DNA from: Ligula intestinalis
Lineage: Eukaryota > Platyhelminthes > Cestoda > Diphyllobothriidea > Diphyllobothriidae
Assembly: GCA_036362985.1 (NCBI GenBank)
Contig: JAYGXS010000003.1
Coordinates: forward strand, 44,025,167-44,089,166
Direction: 5' to 3'
DNA: 64,000 nucleotides
Shown here one piece after another: positions 10,085-22,894 of the stretch. The notes below the pieces were generated by a model. The model did not search any database. It saw nothing but the letters and a program-made list of their open reading frames with translations, and had not been told where the DNA came from. Every line of letters begins with the position of its first letter. Positions within the stretch are counted from its first letter, which is position 1. The translations under genes and the position numbers were made by a program.

Positions 10085-13000
10085 ACTACTTTTACCTATA
10101 ATTTAAAAAGTTCGTACTATAGGGATATCTTTAGTTCGACGATAAAAGCGCCATAATTACGATGCGCTTTACGAAACTTGCATGGACTTGCATATGCGTA
10201 AATAAATTTTTTATACTGTTTTTAGTTATGTTATTTTATTTGGCTTACATAAATACATTTTAGTAGATGCAGAAACATCGGCAGATTTAACAAGGAATAC
10301 TAACTGAAAAAAATGGAAACGCTGGGATTTTACCAAAAAATGTTTGTTTACCTTCTTTGAATGAAGTTCCAACTGATCCGAGTTTTCAGGCAGTTGTCTT
10401 GAGACGGGAATGTTACATTTATCTTTCTAGCTGATGGAAATACATTTTCTCCACTTTCGAATATTCTTTTTGGGAAAAAACAATGCCGCTCGCTGGGTAT
10501 ACACCCCAGCAAATAAAAAATGATAACAAATGCTTCTGATCGCATATCCAAAGCGCAGATTTGCGCAATTATTTATTTTGGTTGTAAATCGTATTCGTGT
10601 TATAATTGTTTACACAAACTTCTGTTGACTAGCTTCTTTCTCATAAGTAGTCACGTTATAACTTTAAAATATTCGATAGTTTGGGAAGAAAATAGAAGAC
10701 AACCGTTCTTGTTTGAAATGCATGCACTTCAACACAAAGCCTTCTTGCCAAGTTCACTCCGTTCGTCACCCTTCTGTAAGAGGTTCTTAATTGTAGTAAT
10801 TGCGCATTAGTCTCAGCGGTTTATGATACCAGATAGGTGGCATCATCATGCTCATGTCAATGTCAGTCAAACGTTGTAAATTTGGCATATAGGCCTTACG
10901 CGTCCATGAAATATACTTCTTCATTTAAATATTCCCCTATTGCCTTTGGTCACAAAAAATATTTGGGCATTTTAATGTTAATGGACGTAACTTTATACTT
11001 AGGCAGCTCACCATGGCAATAACGGGCCTGTTAAATAGTACATCGATGCATCGTTTCTATTACGTGCCATTAATTTGGAGAATAAAAACTGGCTAAAATC
11101 ATACCTGACTGCCCGAAATTAGAAATTTTGTTCCTTGTTAGTTGGGTGGAGCATGTTTTTAGTCATTAGCTTACTTTGGAAACGTCTGAGGCTTTTTTTA
11201 ACCGAAGCTATAAATCTGTATGAGTAATTGGCGACAACTAGTAAAACACCTATGGGTAATATTTTATGAGTCCACCCCTTTTCCAGTCATATTCAAATAT
11301 CTCATCTATGATTATGAAAAGACTCAGCCTTAAACGGACAGTTCAGCTTTTACGCAGTTAGTCATATAATACTGTTTGGGCTAGTTTACGCTTATATGTA
11401 ATCTAAGCACGATTCAGAGTTCTAAGTGCTGGTTTGAAAAATAATAAGTTATTTATATGGTTCACTAGAGTATGATTACATTAGTAGACAGAAACCTAGA
11501 TATGACAAAGATAATGCAAAATTGCTTGAATATGAAACGAACGGTTGTTGATTTCACTTGTGACAGACACCTGGTCAGCCTCTGCCAGCAATTACTATAA
11601 GCGGACCACTGTTCCTATTCTTTTTGTTTGACCGCCCCTAAGCAGTTTAAATGTGATTATTCAAAAAGGCAGACTTTTTTAACAAATTAAATGCCTTTTT
11701 CTCACAGGCTTCCAAGTTGGACCTTTATTTTTGTTCGCATGGAGGTTCTACACTTAAATGTGTATTCCACTGTGATCTGAAACGTTGTTTGTACAAAAAT
11801 GAACGCCCCAGAACTTATAGCTAAGGAAAATATTAATAAAGTGTCTATATTCCAAGCGGTAAAATAGACAAATAGTACGTGCTCCCTATAAATGTGTCGG
11901 AACTTCGTAAAATATCCACTGAAATTTCAAGGATGTTCTTAAACGCAACGAGCTCTACCATGACCATACAAGTACGGTACTTCTATTATTTACAATTCTG
12001 TTTACAATTTCACGTGCAAATTCTACTCCGCTTTCTTGGTCACAGACTGGCTCATTACATGTGACCTTAAGAAAACTGAAATCTTTATGAGGGACCCAAC
12101 CGCGAAAGGGACGCAAGCACTGTCTTCTTATTCATCTGCATTTAGTGCAATTCAAAACAACAACTTTGGCCCTAATGTTAGTCATACCACTTTCCAAGCC
12201 ACTTAAATGCAAAGCAGTTGATGAACTCTCATATAGTAGATGAGTAACCTTTTTGAACGTAGAGCTGCCTATATTCTTGGCTTACTAATTTTTTTGCCTG
12301 AATTAATTTTAATTTTTCATTCAATAGGGAATGTGGACTTTTTCTTATTTGCGAACGTAATATAACTTTCAGTGCTGACATGTTTTTTTCAGTTAACTAA
12401 ATGGCACTCATTTTGGCTGAAAATGTTGCTAGTTGCAGAAGGGCCAGTTTACAACTAATAAGAAACCTTAATTATTTGCACATACTTCACTGGTTTCATT
12501 ATCGAATGTATAATAAAGGCTAATTTGGTATTCTAAGAAACTAACCGAGGCCGAATTTCCTGATTTTTTACGCTCTATAGAAATATGATTGTAAAGCTTT
12601 ATTATTTATTTTAAAAAGGCTAATACCTGTTATCACCAGACAGAAAACGTTTCTGTTTTAATCTAGTACGTAAACTTTGACCCTGTATTTTTACTTCGTC
12701 AACCATAATTACAATTTAAATTCTTTGACAGCTTTTTGACACGAGCATTCAAGGAATGCAAAACGCTGCCACTTTCCTTTTGAACGGGTGAGTGTTTACG
12801 CTTACTGGACTTTCTCATCGACAATTTCGATTGCAATTTGAATTCAGTGTTGTATTTTTATTTAGGAATTAACTGTTAAATCATTCATTCATTTTCTGTT
12901 TTGCACTATGTCAACACCTAAGGTTACTGAGCAGTTTCTAAAGAGCAGACAGCTAACATATGCAGATAATTATGTGGGACGTGTGCGCACGCAGTTTAAT

Positions 13001-15355
13001 TGAAAAAAGTCTAAAGGGCACGTGTGTAGCTTAACAGTGTACACATTTGTAGCGTTAGGCAAAACCGAAAGTAGCATTGCACCTTGCTATACAGCAGATT
13101 GCCTAACTGTTAAAATGTGAAAATAGAAATTTAATGGAATGGTTCAACACAGAGTTTCGTTTATTTTAACCATTGTATAGACCTGAGGTGCAAATGCTGT
13201 TTAATCGAACAGATTTCAGTTCATATCGATATATTGAAGGGAAGGAGGCGCAGACTTTGACAAAATCCAAATTTTTTTCGATATCTAAGGATTTTTTTAC
13301 ACTTTTAACTGCTGCGGACCAAAACATCTTGCTTGCGTATGTTGAACTATGAAGGCATATTAATAAAACCCACAATGTTTGTTGGGTTTATTAAAAAAAC
13401 TGGGCATTTATTTTGGCAAAATTAGGAGCAGTCTCATATTGAAGGAATTTCGTATGTTATCACGTAAGACAGAGCCAAACTGCATATTAATGTTGATTAG
13501 ACCACGGCAAAACACAAAAATAAGTAAAAAAGGTATAGAAGATACCCCATCCAGAACTGGAAAATTTTGCCTGAACTTATTCCGATTCAAGCAAAGTGAA
13601 GTTGAAGAAGCATGGAAAGACTTAGGTTTTAAAATTTATGTTTTCGTTTTTTTCGCACAAAATGCAGTTAAAAAATGTTTCATCGCATTTTGTTGAAACC
13701 GTAACGCTCATCTTGGTAAATTATTATAGCGTCCGCATATTTTACCGCAAAGGTCATAAGAAGCAGGCCTCATTGTATGTAAGTCATTTGAAAATATACT
13801 ATTTTGTAAACTATACGTTCCGCTTATGCGTATTTTAGAAAAAAACAGACAGAATGATAGCAATAATTTTAAAATGGCCATATATGGCCACTCTTTTTCA
13901 AATGCAGAAGCTTATAATGGATCCTGAAAGTAATCAGCTTTAGCGGAAAATATACGTTACAAAGAAAAAGGGTAGTTCTTTCATTTTCGGTCAAATTGAA
14001 TCGCTTATCTACAGGTAAATTAAAAATTGTGAAAAGTCTCCAAATTTATTGTGACATAACCTTGGAAAAAATAAATATACACGGTAATGCATCAACTAAA
14101 TATTAAGTTATATCATTTTTAAAGTGATAACCTATTAAAGAAATTTTTCGTATTACTCTTAGGAATAAAAATATCCGAGTTATCTAGAGGATGTTCCGTA
14201 TACTCGACAATTTGGTTTGCTGCTTTGAGGCATCTCTAAATATGATCCACGTGGCCATCTTCATAAGAACTTATATCCAAAAACTTATTTTTTAGTAAAT
14301 GCTCTTCATAAGCATCTTATTTTTATTTTCATGCAAATGCTTAGCAGAAGATCGATTTATGCATTAAAAAATGTAGACCTAGAAAATGGACAAAATTACA
14401 ATATTCAATTAATAGTTACCCATTAATGGTAATCTGTACAAAACATTTTGACAAAAGAAAGTTTTTTGTATGTAAATAAAATGGTCGCGTATGCTTTTCA
14501 GAAAAAGAATATATTCAAAATTATTGTTATAAATTATAGCTATTTTTTACGTCTCCGCAACTTGGGGATTATCGGGAAAAGTTTAATTTTCTTAGCAAAC
14601 ACTTAGTACTTCTTAAGGGTCTAATGCTGTTCATTATTATTTCTAAGCTTTTGTAAATGCATTCACATCGATATGCAAGTAATGATCAAACTTTCACAAA
14701 GTAACGAAAGTTGCACGGTATTTTGCGCACACTGCATATCTTGTCCGAAAACAGGAAATGTCGTTTTGCCCTTATGAAACTGAAGATAGTGCAACTAAGA
14801 GATAACGCACGGTTTAGAGGAAATGAAGAGTGGATTTAGTTTACAAAATTGTATTTTAAAAATGCACCACGCTGTATGCCATAAAATAAATTACTAAACT
14901 TACAAGGCTGTAATTTATTTAAACATGCCCTAAAATAAGGACGGTAAACAATCATATATGAGCACATGAGACACTCTGTCACTTGACTCTGTCAAGCCCC
15001 ACGCAAGGGATGTTCAACCTTTTTTCATCTACAGTTCACTAGGAGGAAATGAACAAACTTGAACCGGAAGCAAAATGCTGGTTGTTTTGGTCCAATGTAA
15101 GTCAAGCAATGTATAAATGGCAGAAATAATTAGCACTTTTCGTGAAACCGTACTGGAATACAGATTCGAAATTTGAGCTGTTCGTTGACAGCTATACGTT
15201 ACATTGCATGTAATATGGAAGCTTGTGTATCCAAAATTTTTACGAAGCGATTATTTTCCAACGTAATTCTATTTGTGCTGTTTTATTAACTCAGTTTTTT
15301 GCATAAACAAGCTGCCTCTACATTTAAATTTAAGTCTACCTAGTATGTCCAGGTT
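10085..15355. other. AT-rich intergenic region, nothing recognised
   Basis: Over 5 kb of A/T-rich sequence. The few frames over 60 codons are rich in Phe, Tyr, Lys and Ile and match no family. A small perfect hairpin lies at 13,362-13,397 (AATAAAACCCA with its complement). Confidence 0.4.
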
Positions 15356-15359
15356 TCAC

Positions 15360-16290
15360 TATTTCAATAAAAACCACTCAATTTCAATATATTTAAGACA
15401 AAAAGGTCCAGAGCTCGGAGGCGTCTCTTCAAAGATAGTTCAAGACAACAAATAAACTCAAACAGGACGGCGATCCTCGAAAGGAATGGAAACCGCTGAC
15501 CGGTGGAGTAGATTTTGTCATCCATAGCCGTATGAAAAAAGGCATCAAGGCATCTTTAGAAACTGGTCAGCGATTTTGCTTGGACAATATCCTCACTCAG
15601 CGAGTTCCAATCTTTCATGACCCGGTGAGGAAACCGGTAGTTCTGCGGCAGATGATCTGAACATTACTGGACTAGGCGAAAGGAGTGGCCTCAGGTGCGA
15701 GCGTTGTAATTTCGAATAATGCTCCAATCCAACTCTGGTAGTGTTTGAGCACAACCAAACGGAACAGAAAAATTAGATCCCCTCGACGTCGCCGATACTC
15801 CAAAGAAAACAATTTTAAACTGTGAAGACGTGCTTTATAGGGAAGTCTGCGGAGTTGTGGGACCATCCTAGAACCCAGTCGCTGCACCGATTCAAGTGCG
15901 AGCATTTCTCCTGCGTAGCAAGGAAAGTAGGCCGGGTCCGCGAACTCGATGACAGGCCGAACATAGATGGAGAACAGCTTTTTAAATATGGCTGGAGACC
16001 ACAAAGAGAAAGTCCTTCTCAACATCCATAAGCACCGAAGCCCAGCCGCACGAATTTTGCTGTGCGACAGTTTATTTTTCAAATTGTCTTGCATCATGAC
16101 TCCGAGGTCGCAGAATTCCGTGACTTGTCGGAGTGGGACACCATTGAGCGAGTATGGTGAGACGACTTCAGTAGATCCAATTGTCATGGATGCCGATTTC
16201 GCAGCATTGACCGGTAATTGGTTACTTGAAGCCCAAGAGGCTCACTGGATAAGATCCTGTTGCAGGGCCATTTTTAGCTCTCACAGATGA
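15360..16290 (-). pseudogene. LINE reverse transcriptase C-terminal relic and 3' UTR
   Basis: The open stretch at 16,187-15,672 encodes the region after the catalytic palm: FCDLGVMM, LWSPAIFKKLFSIYVRPVIE, LESVQRLGSRMV, SLEYRRRRGDLI. It continues, with a stop, to NYRFPHRVMKDWNSLSEDIV near 15,610-15,660. The tail (AACTCAAACAG, ACCGCTGACCGG on plus) recurs at 63.1 kb. The endonuclease and RT catalytic core are missing, because ORF1 follows directly at about 16,300. It is an internally deleted, dead copy. Confidence 0.8.
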
Positions 16291-16330
16291 CTCAAATATG
16301 AGCTTTATCGGACGTGGGCACCAAGCCCAA

Positions 16331-16984
16331 TTATTTGGTGAACCGCGATTTTCTTACCAACAGCCATTGCAAAATGGAACCGACCTCATCTTTGCCAAAG
16401 TTGAATCGAGAAGTGGCATCGCCATCTGGCGAGTCAGGAACTTTGAGCAGGATCAAACACCTATCACATTTCACCTCAGCAGTTGGTTGTTTCACCGACA
16501 TAGATGTGGGCGCTGCAGCAACAACCGGGGGATTCGTACGTTTCGGCACAATAGTTGATGAGGTTTTCTCTGGAATAGAAACGGGCGCGGGAACAGGCGC
16601 GGGCGCGTTGGTTGCTTTCGTTCGTCTAGACTTCGTGGGCTTCGTGGTAACAGGAATAAAAAGCGGAAAAGAACATGTCGTGTCATCCCGGCCAACAGAA
16701 TCTGGAAATGCGAAATCTGCAGCTGAAGGGGCTATAATAGGCAAGGCTGTTTCCTCGTCCGCATCTACTTGAACTGTGGAAAGATGGAGTGCAACTTGGA
16801 TTCTACATGGCTCATAAGAGATGACACAGAATTGAACGTCTAATTCTTTCAGAACTTCGTACTGTTCAGCGGTCACAGCTAAACAAGCAATGTGGAACCA
16901 ACTGGAACAGCCCTGGCATTGAACGGCTTTCTTCCGACGTGTGCTATTGCAGTTACATTGAGGGCATTTCGTAAAATTCGTCAT
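16331..16984 (-). CDS. LINE ORF1 with PHD-type zinc finger
   Basis: The likely start is the Met at 16,984 (MTNFTKCPQCNC). The first 60 residues carry the zinc-ligand pattern CPQC ... CQGCSSWFHIAC ... C, as in PHD fingers, with the conserved Trp before the His. A Pro/Ala/Thr/Ser-rich linker (KSRRTKATNAPAPVPAPV) and a second CDRC motif follow. PHD fingers are known in ORF1 of some CR1-like LINEs. It sits 5' of the RT relic in the same orientation, so both come from one element. The frame is open, but the element is dead because its central region is deleted. Confidence 0.65.
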   Translation of the reverse strand: MTNFTKCPQCNCNSTRRKKAVQCQGCSSWFHIACLAVTAEQYEVLKELDVQFCVISYEPCRIQVALHLSTVQVDADEETALPIIAPSAADFAFPDSVGRDDTTCSFPLFIPVTTKPTKSRRTKATNAPAPVPAPVSIPEKTSSTIVPKRTNPPVVAAAPTSMSVKQPTAEVKCDRCLILLKVPDSPDGDATSRFNFGKDEVGSILQWLLVRKSRFTK

Positions 16985-17104
16985 TTTGAGATGTAAGCAG
17001 ATTCCAAATAGAAATGATCTAATGAAGAAGATTTGCATGATAAATACAAAGACTAAAAGCCTTTCTTCTCGTGAACAGATTGATTTACAGAAATCTTCCA
17101 AGTT

Positions 17105-20100
17105 GTCTCAAAATTTGAACCAGCCACCGTCAAGTTTGATGTAGGACTTTGGAAACGCATAGTGAACTACTTGTGCGTAACAGAGGTTTGTCGTGTAAAA
17201 ATCCATAAATTTTATCAGAAAGGGAATCCATTGTGCATTGTTCAGGCTGAACTGAGTCTGATTTGAATTATTGAATTCTCTCCCAGTCCGAATATTATTT
17301 GAAAAAAAACGTTCAAATGAATACATGACTGCAATGAATGAATACAATGAATGCATTGGAGTCAAATTGAATAAATTCTCAGTGTTTGGTTTTTGAGGAA
17401 GAGACAAGGCCAGAAAAAAACAGTTCGAAGAATTATCTGTTTTGATAATTGATCAAATTTATTGTTGTTTTTTGAATAATAGGTCTTTATTAGTTCCGTT
17501 GGGCTTTTTTCGAACATCTCAAAAATAACTTCCTTTTCTGAAACAATGCTACAATCATCATCAGTCAATCATGAATAAATAGGAAGGTTATAGGAAAAAA
17601 GACAGAAAGCACCTGTGAGTGGAAATTCTTGTGCACAAAACCTCTAGTTGCTCCGCCAGGCGACAGTTACAGAGTCAAGGCTAATTTTGATTGCATCTAG
17701 TCAAGCCTGATGGAGTGTGGCAGTGGTGGCAGCCGCTCTTATAAGTTTGCGAAACAAGTTGAAGTGTTATCTAATTGGTATTTGTTACATTGCCCGAGGT
17801 GGTGTGCATCTAATGGCGTATGATATATTTGCCTTAGGTGGACAGCTGCAAGTGACGTGTGGACGACCACTATTTTGTGGGCACGCGAGAGTTCATGTGG
17901 AATTCAGTCAAAGGACTAAAATCCAACCAGTCTAAGACCACTAGCTACAAACGCAAATGAGCTTGAGTCAGCAGGCCTTGAACAAAGACGTCACAAATCG
18001 TCGTGTTGGCTGTCGGTAACATAGGTTTCACCAAAGAATACGTCAGCGGAAGGCACAATTACTGTCCTTATTGTCCCATTTAATAAGGTGGTTTCATCTT
18101 TTAAAATGAAAAATGTCGTCAGTCTTATCCTCGGCGCACCTTCCACTGATGAAACGACAGGCAGGAAACCAGCAGCAAGGTGGTGCTTTAAATGGGATGT
18201 ACATACCTGAGACCAGTCTCCATGTAAACATTTGCTAAAAAGGGACTTCGTAAGATGGGCCACCAGTCTCCGTTGCTTACAGCAACTGCTATGCGCTGGA
18301 GAATAAGCAAACACATCCGGAAAAGCCGGTTTTTTTTACAGGGGGATATCAATCATATATTTTAATGAAGGCAGGATCGTAAAACGTCAGAGAAAAGGAA
18401 GTCACGGTTAGCTTTTTTTAAATGGTTATATTTGTTGGATTGGAATGATCCGTCTTGTGGTAGAGTCCTACTTTGTGTCGCAGATCAGCACGCGAAAGCC
18501 TCATCCTTCTGTAATATAGGAGTGGGTGTAGTAGAAGTTATGCAGTTTGACTAATGCAAAGGAAAGAAGGTATAAAAACATAAAAATTAGAACAGTAGAA
18601 AAAACAGGAATAGTTATTTAAATAATCTTATATTTGTCAATAAAAAGCGCATCATATTCAAATTGTGCAATTATACAACTATTAAGGAATAATTACATAA
18701 AAATTGATAAGCTACAACAAAAATCAACTACCAAAAAAGGAAAATAAAGTAAGTTAAAATCGCTTGACTAAAAAAATTTAGGACCAAAATAAACAAAGTA
18801 AACATAAGAATGAACCAAAAACCAAACTGAAATAAAATTGAATACAAATACATTGAGTAAACCAAATAAAATAAACTAACGTAAAGTTGTTGTGCGCGTT
18901 ACTTTAAAATGTGTGAATCTTAGGCCATAACGGTAAGTTGGACCTCAGATAAGTAGAAGAAGATGACCTTCTAACTACCAAACCTTTCAGGAATATCAGA
19001 AAACTCGATAAATTATAGAGTATGTGTTATTAAAATGCCCAAATTTCTCACACCCAATAAACTATATGTATGTAAGTAAGAAATGCACGTGGATTTCTCT
19101 GTTTATTTAAGGCGCGCATTTTTTGGGAAACCATTGGATTATTTACACAATTTCTGGGAACCAAATAATGGATGCTGCTGTAAATGGAGTGTACATCAAG
19201 TAAAACCCGCATCACTGGTGGAAAGTTGCAAAACGACAGGAACTTTGCCAGCCTGGGCACTAGTTTTTTGCCCTGGCAGCAGCGCTGATGAGGTTTTACA
19301 GAATGCGGGAATAGTGTATTTCGACGAAACTCGCGTCCTACGCAATCCAATGTTTCTTCAGGTTGCTCCAATGTTTATTCTTCTCCACTGTGTCTTCTTT
19401 CAATAAAGAGACGGTGGAATATATAGGGTACGACTATGCAGCTTACGCCCACTCTGTCTCGTGTCTGTGTGCACCTAGTCGGCCCTTTACGCTGGGACGA
19501 AAGTGCTTCTTCTCAGCACACGCCTAGGGGCGACGGCTCCTTTTCGAAGCAATGCTTTCAGTAGGAGCTTCTTACTTTTGCCATCTAAAACCTAAAGCGC
19601 ATTTTTTTCACCCGTACTGTCTTCAGCCGTAGGCGGTGAAATGCCGATAACCAACGTCAGCAGCATGCTTTTAAAGTCGCATCATTAGTTCTATGCACGA
19701 CGCAGGCCACATTACGTGGTCAGTGGTGATTAATTTGGCGACTTCGTCTGGATGATTCACTTTGTCTTAGTTTTCTGAAATGGCGCAGGAATGCAGCTGC
19801 ATTCCAGCCACGCTGACTGAAATCGTTAAGTATGCCTTAGAAACAAATACCCCTACTTAATTGCACCTGTGGTAAAAATTAGCTTTGAAGGCCTGACAGT
19901 ATTCAGACATTTATTTATATATTCGGTCGGTTATTTGAGTGAAACATTAGAAGTCATTGATTTGAAAAGCTGCAACGCATTTTCTAAATTGTTTTTTTGC
20001 CTCGTATAAATTTAATGCCTGTTCTGAAAAGAATGTCAAAATTCACTTGAATTTGTAAGGGATGAAGGGTCGACAGAAGGAAGATGGGTTAACTCTTTTC

Positions 20101-21630
20101 CTTAGAGGAGCTTCTGTTTTCTCGCAGCTAATCATAATCCTGACTACAAGCCGGGACCGGGAATATAAGTGTGCGGTCGTTTACAGCCCAGGTGGTCCAT
20201 AGATAGGGTTACAAGCATTGCAATGAGCTAGCTTTCACAAGTATCTCGCCACGTGTCGTTCACCATCTTTGCTACTGTTACATGGCCAATTTCGCCTGAT
20301 AGTCGGCTGTCTGTTCATGACCTCTGTTACTCATAGGTAGGTTGTCTGCTTTGGGAAACCAACAGATCGGTAGCACCTTTTCTGATTAGGTCACATTTTT
20401 GTGGCAGATTACCCCTTCAAAACTTCTTCTTGAGGAAGAAGTTTTCTACAGTTTTGGGGATTGCGATCACGAAACGTTTTAAACTGACGTTCACTGATGT
20501 ACATTTAATGCTTCGCTTCAAGGAGGATGTATGATAAAATTACACATTACCAGTATCGAAAGGTAATTTCATGATCAATGACGGTGAAATATTAACTAAC
20601 TTTGACGAAGATTTTAGTATGCAATCTGAGCCCTAGCTAGTGGCCGAAGTGGTCAAAAAACGCGGCGTCAAGTGCAATCTTTCAAATAGCAAGATACAAA
20701 ATAAGACAAATAAGTAAATAAAGTGGACTTTCTTCAGTGGATTGCCTAGCTGATAAAATCTAAGCACTTTTCATAGGAAATCCCTGTTACGCAAAAGTAC
20801 ATTACGTTGCGTCCCCCAAAGTCCAACAGCAATGAAGAAATGGTCGTTCTTCAAAATAAGGTACATTGCGATTCCTCAACAAATATTACGTTGATAAGAA
20901 ATGCCAGAATTTTCAGAAAAGCGGAAAATTCCGTAAATATGAAAATCAGACGCTCTATGTAAACTTGACAACTAAATGTAGACGAAGTTTTTCCTGCAAA
21001 AACTGAATGAATAAAGCAGTAAAATTATAATCGCGTTGGAAAATAATCGTTTTGGAATGTAACATATGGCTGTTACCGAGCAGTCCAAATTTAGAATATG
21101 CTTATTGCAGAGTTTCACGAGAATTGCTAGTTGTTCCTTCCGTTTATAGATTTCTTGAGTAACGCTGAACTGAGGCAAACAGACTTTCGATTTATTGTAC
21201 CGACTGGGAGGTATATAAGCGTAGAACATTTTGATAACTCGCGTGCGAACATGCCGGCTAGTGACTGATAATTTTAACTGGAATTTTCAGGTGCAATCAT
21301 AAACGCACCATTTTTTGTACACGAAGTAAAGTATCCTTCCGTCACATTTCTTGGTAAATATTTAGGGATTTCGATTTGGACGAGGTTCGGATCGTTCTAA
21401 AAAATGGTGATTAATACTTTAAAATTTGCACTGGCTCCGGTTGATTGCTTACCACAACCTTCGAAATAAGGCATTTACTCAGCGCATTTACCTAAATAGT
21501 GAGTTTTGGGCGTTCTTTCTAATGCACTTGTGTGTCTGGGTTATAGTATCAGAATCAGTTAAACTTGTCAACTCACTGCCAAGAAAAATGAACTTCAGCG
21601 ACCTAAGTCATGAATTACTATGCATAAGAT
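17105..21630. other. intergenic, no gene recognised; short dispersed repeats
   Basis: No convincing coding frames. Position 18,466-18,535 read on minus matches 33,400-33,480 on plus (ACAGAAGGATG, GAGGCTTTCGCGTGCTGATCT). Position 19,090-19,150 resembles 885-960. Position 20,340-20,375 resembles the GGGAAGCCAAC repeat at 34.8 and 35.6 kb. Confidence 0.45.
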
Positions 21631-21633
21631 AAA

Positions 21634-22020
21634 TTGAAAGCTTCCGACGACAACATATGTCGCGTGAAGTACCCCCTACCCGTGGAACAACTAAGTAACG
21701 TCGTTTACCCTATACCGTGTACTGGTTGCCCTTGCGTTTATATTGGCCAAACAGGCCGACGCCTTGAGACTCGCATCAAGGAACATAAGTCAGCCGTTCG
21801 CCTACGATACCGTTTATCGCTCGTATTTGTGCACTCCCTTGAGTGTGATCACCGCTTCAAACTGGGGTGGCACCGACATGATCGCAATGGCTAATACGCG
21901 ACAAGCGAGAGAATTCCTTGAAGCTTGGCACTTGAATCCGGCTAGTATGAAAAGGCACTCAGAGCTTGACTCACAGTATACCGGGTTTTGTGCATGGTCT
22001 ACTAATCTGGACACAGCCTG
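21634..22020 (+). pseudogene. Penelope-like element, GIY-YIG fragment (second family)
   Basis: It starts in the linker before the nuclease (VKYPLPVEQLSNVVYPIPC), then the GIY-YIG core CPCVYIGQTGRRLETRIKEH, and in the next frame REFLEAWHLNPASMKRH and a final DSQYTGFC. A frameshift near 21,860 separates the two parts. The Cys pair and the VYIGQTGRRL core are typical of many invertebrate Penelope elements. It differs clearly from the 40.5 kb family (AGYIGRTSRRLSKRVREH), so two lineages are present. The RT part is absent. Confidence 0.8.
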
Positions 22021-22077
22021 AAACAACAAGAGGCCCTCCGTGCCCGGTCAAGTGGAATTTCCCTGACTCTGAACCAG

Positions 22078-22200
22078 CCCCCCCCCCCCCACCCCCCGAA
22101 CGCTAACCCCCCCCCCTCTCTTCACATGCACAACCTATCGCCGCGGGTGTCACGTCACCATAAACCTTCCACCCAATCCCCCCTTCCCTCCCCCGTCCGT
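22078..22200 (+). repeat. C-rich tract downstream of the Penelope fragment
   Basis: Runs of C broken by single A or T (22,078-22,117), then CCTTCCCTCC-type sequence. Similar C-rich tracts follow the coding part of the Penelope element at 40.79 kb and its left terminal repeat at 38.12 kb. Confidence 0.7.
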
Positions 22201-22894
22201 TGTAACCTCTGCCTCCAAAACCTCTAGTGCGACATTCCCAGCCCTCACTTTTCATTTAGTTTGATGACGAACACGTGATACTTGTTCAAAAATTCACAAG
22301 TACAAGTCGATTTTCCGAAGATCTTCTTTTTTTCATCATATCATCTCGGAATGCAACTTAATTCACTTATCCAACAGCATATTTCTTGAAAAAGAAATTT
22401 CTTCAAATATTACGAAGTATCCACGCACCTCGGCTTTTTTAAAGATTAAGTGAAGATAAAAATCGCAGTGTGGCTATCTTTTTGACTTCCCTGCGAATTA
22501 GGAATAAATCTTCTACTGGAAGGGAAAAAATCACTTTTCCGTGTATACTGGAGTATCTTTCGGCATACATCTCAAATTTTAGGCCCCATTCTAAGGTTGC
22601 GAAAGCACTTCGGGGTGGAAGAATAAACACTAAGATTTTGCAAAAACTGAAAATTTTCTATTCGTTCTGTTTCAAGTTTTCTTATTCGTTCTTTTTCATC
22701 TGTTGCATACGTTGTGACAAAGAAAAGTGGCGGCCTGTCTCGGATGATCATATATATGCTTATTTGCTGTCCCTATTTTCGGGATGGTACAACAAGGTAC
22801 AGCTTTATACCTTTACTGCTTTATTTTATGACACTAACTGTGGCAGATATGCAAAACAGAATTTTTAATCTGAATCCACTCTTCATTTCCTGAA

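Noticed and set aside
22078..22120. CRISPR-like or regulatory C-run
   Set aside because: It is a simple C-rich tract at the end of a Penelope copy, without regular repeat-spacer structure.
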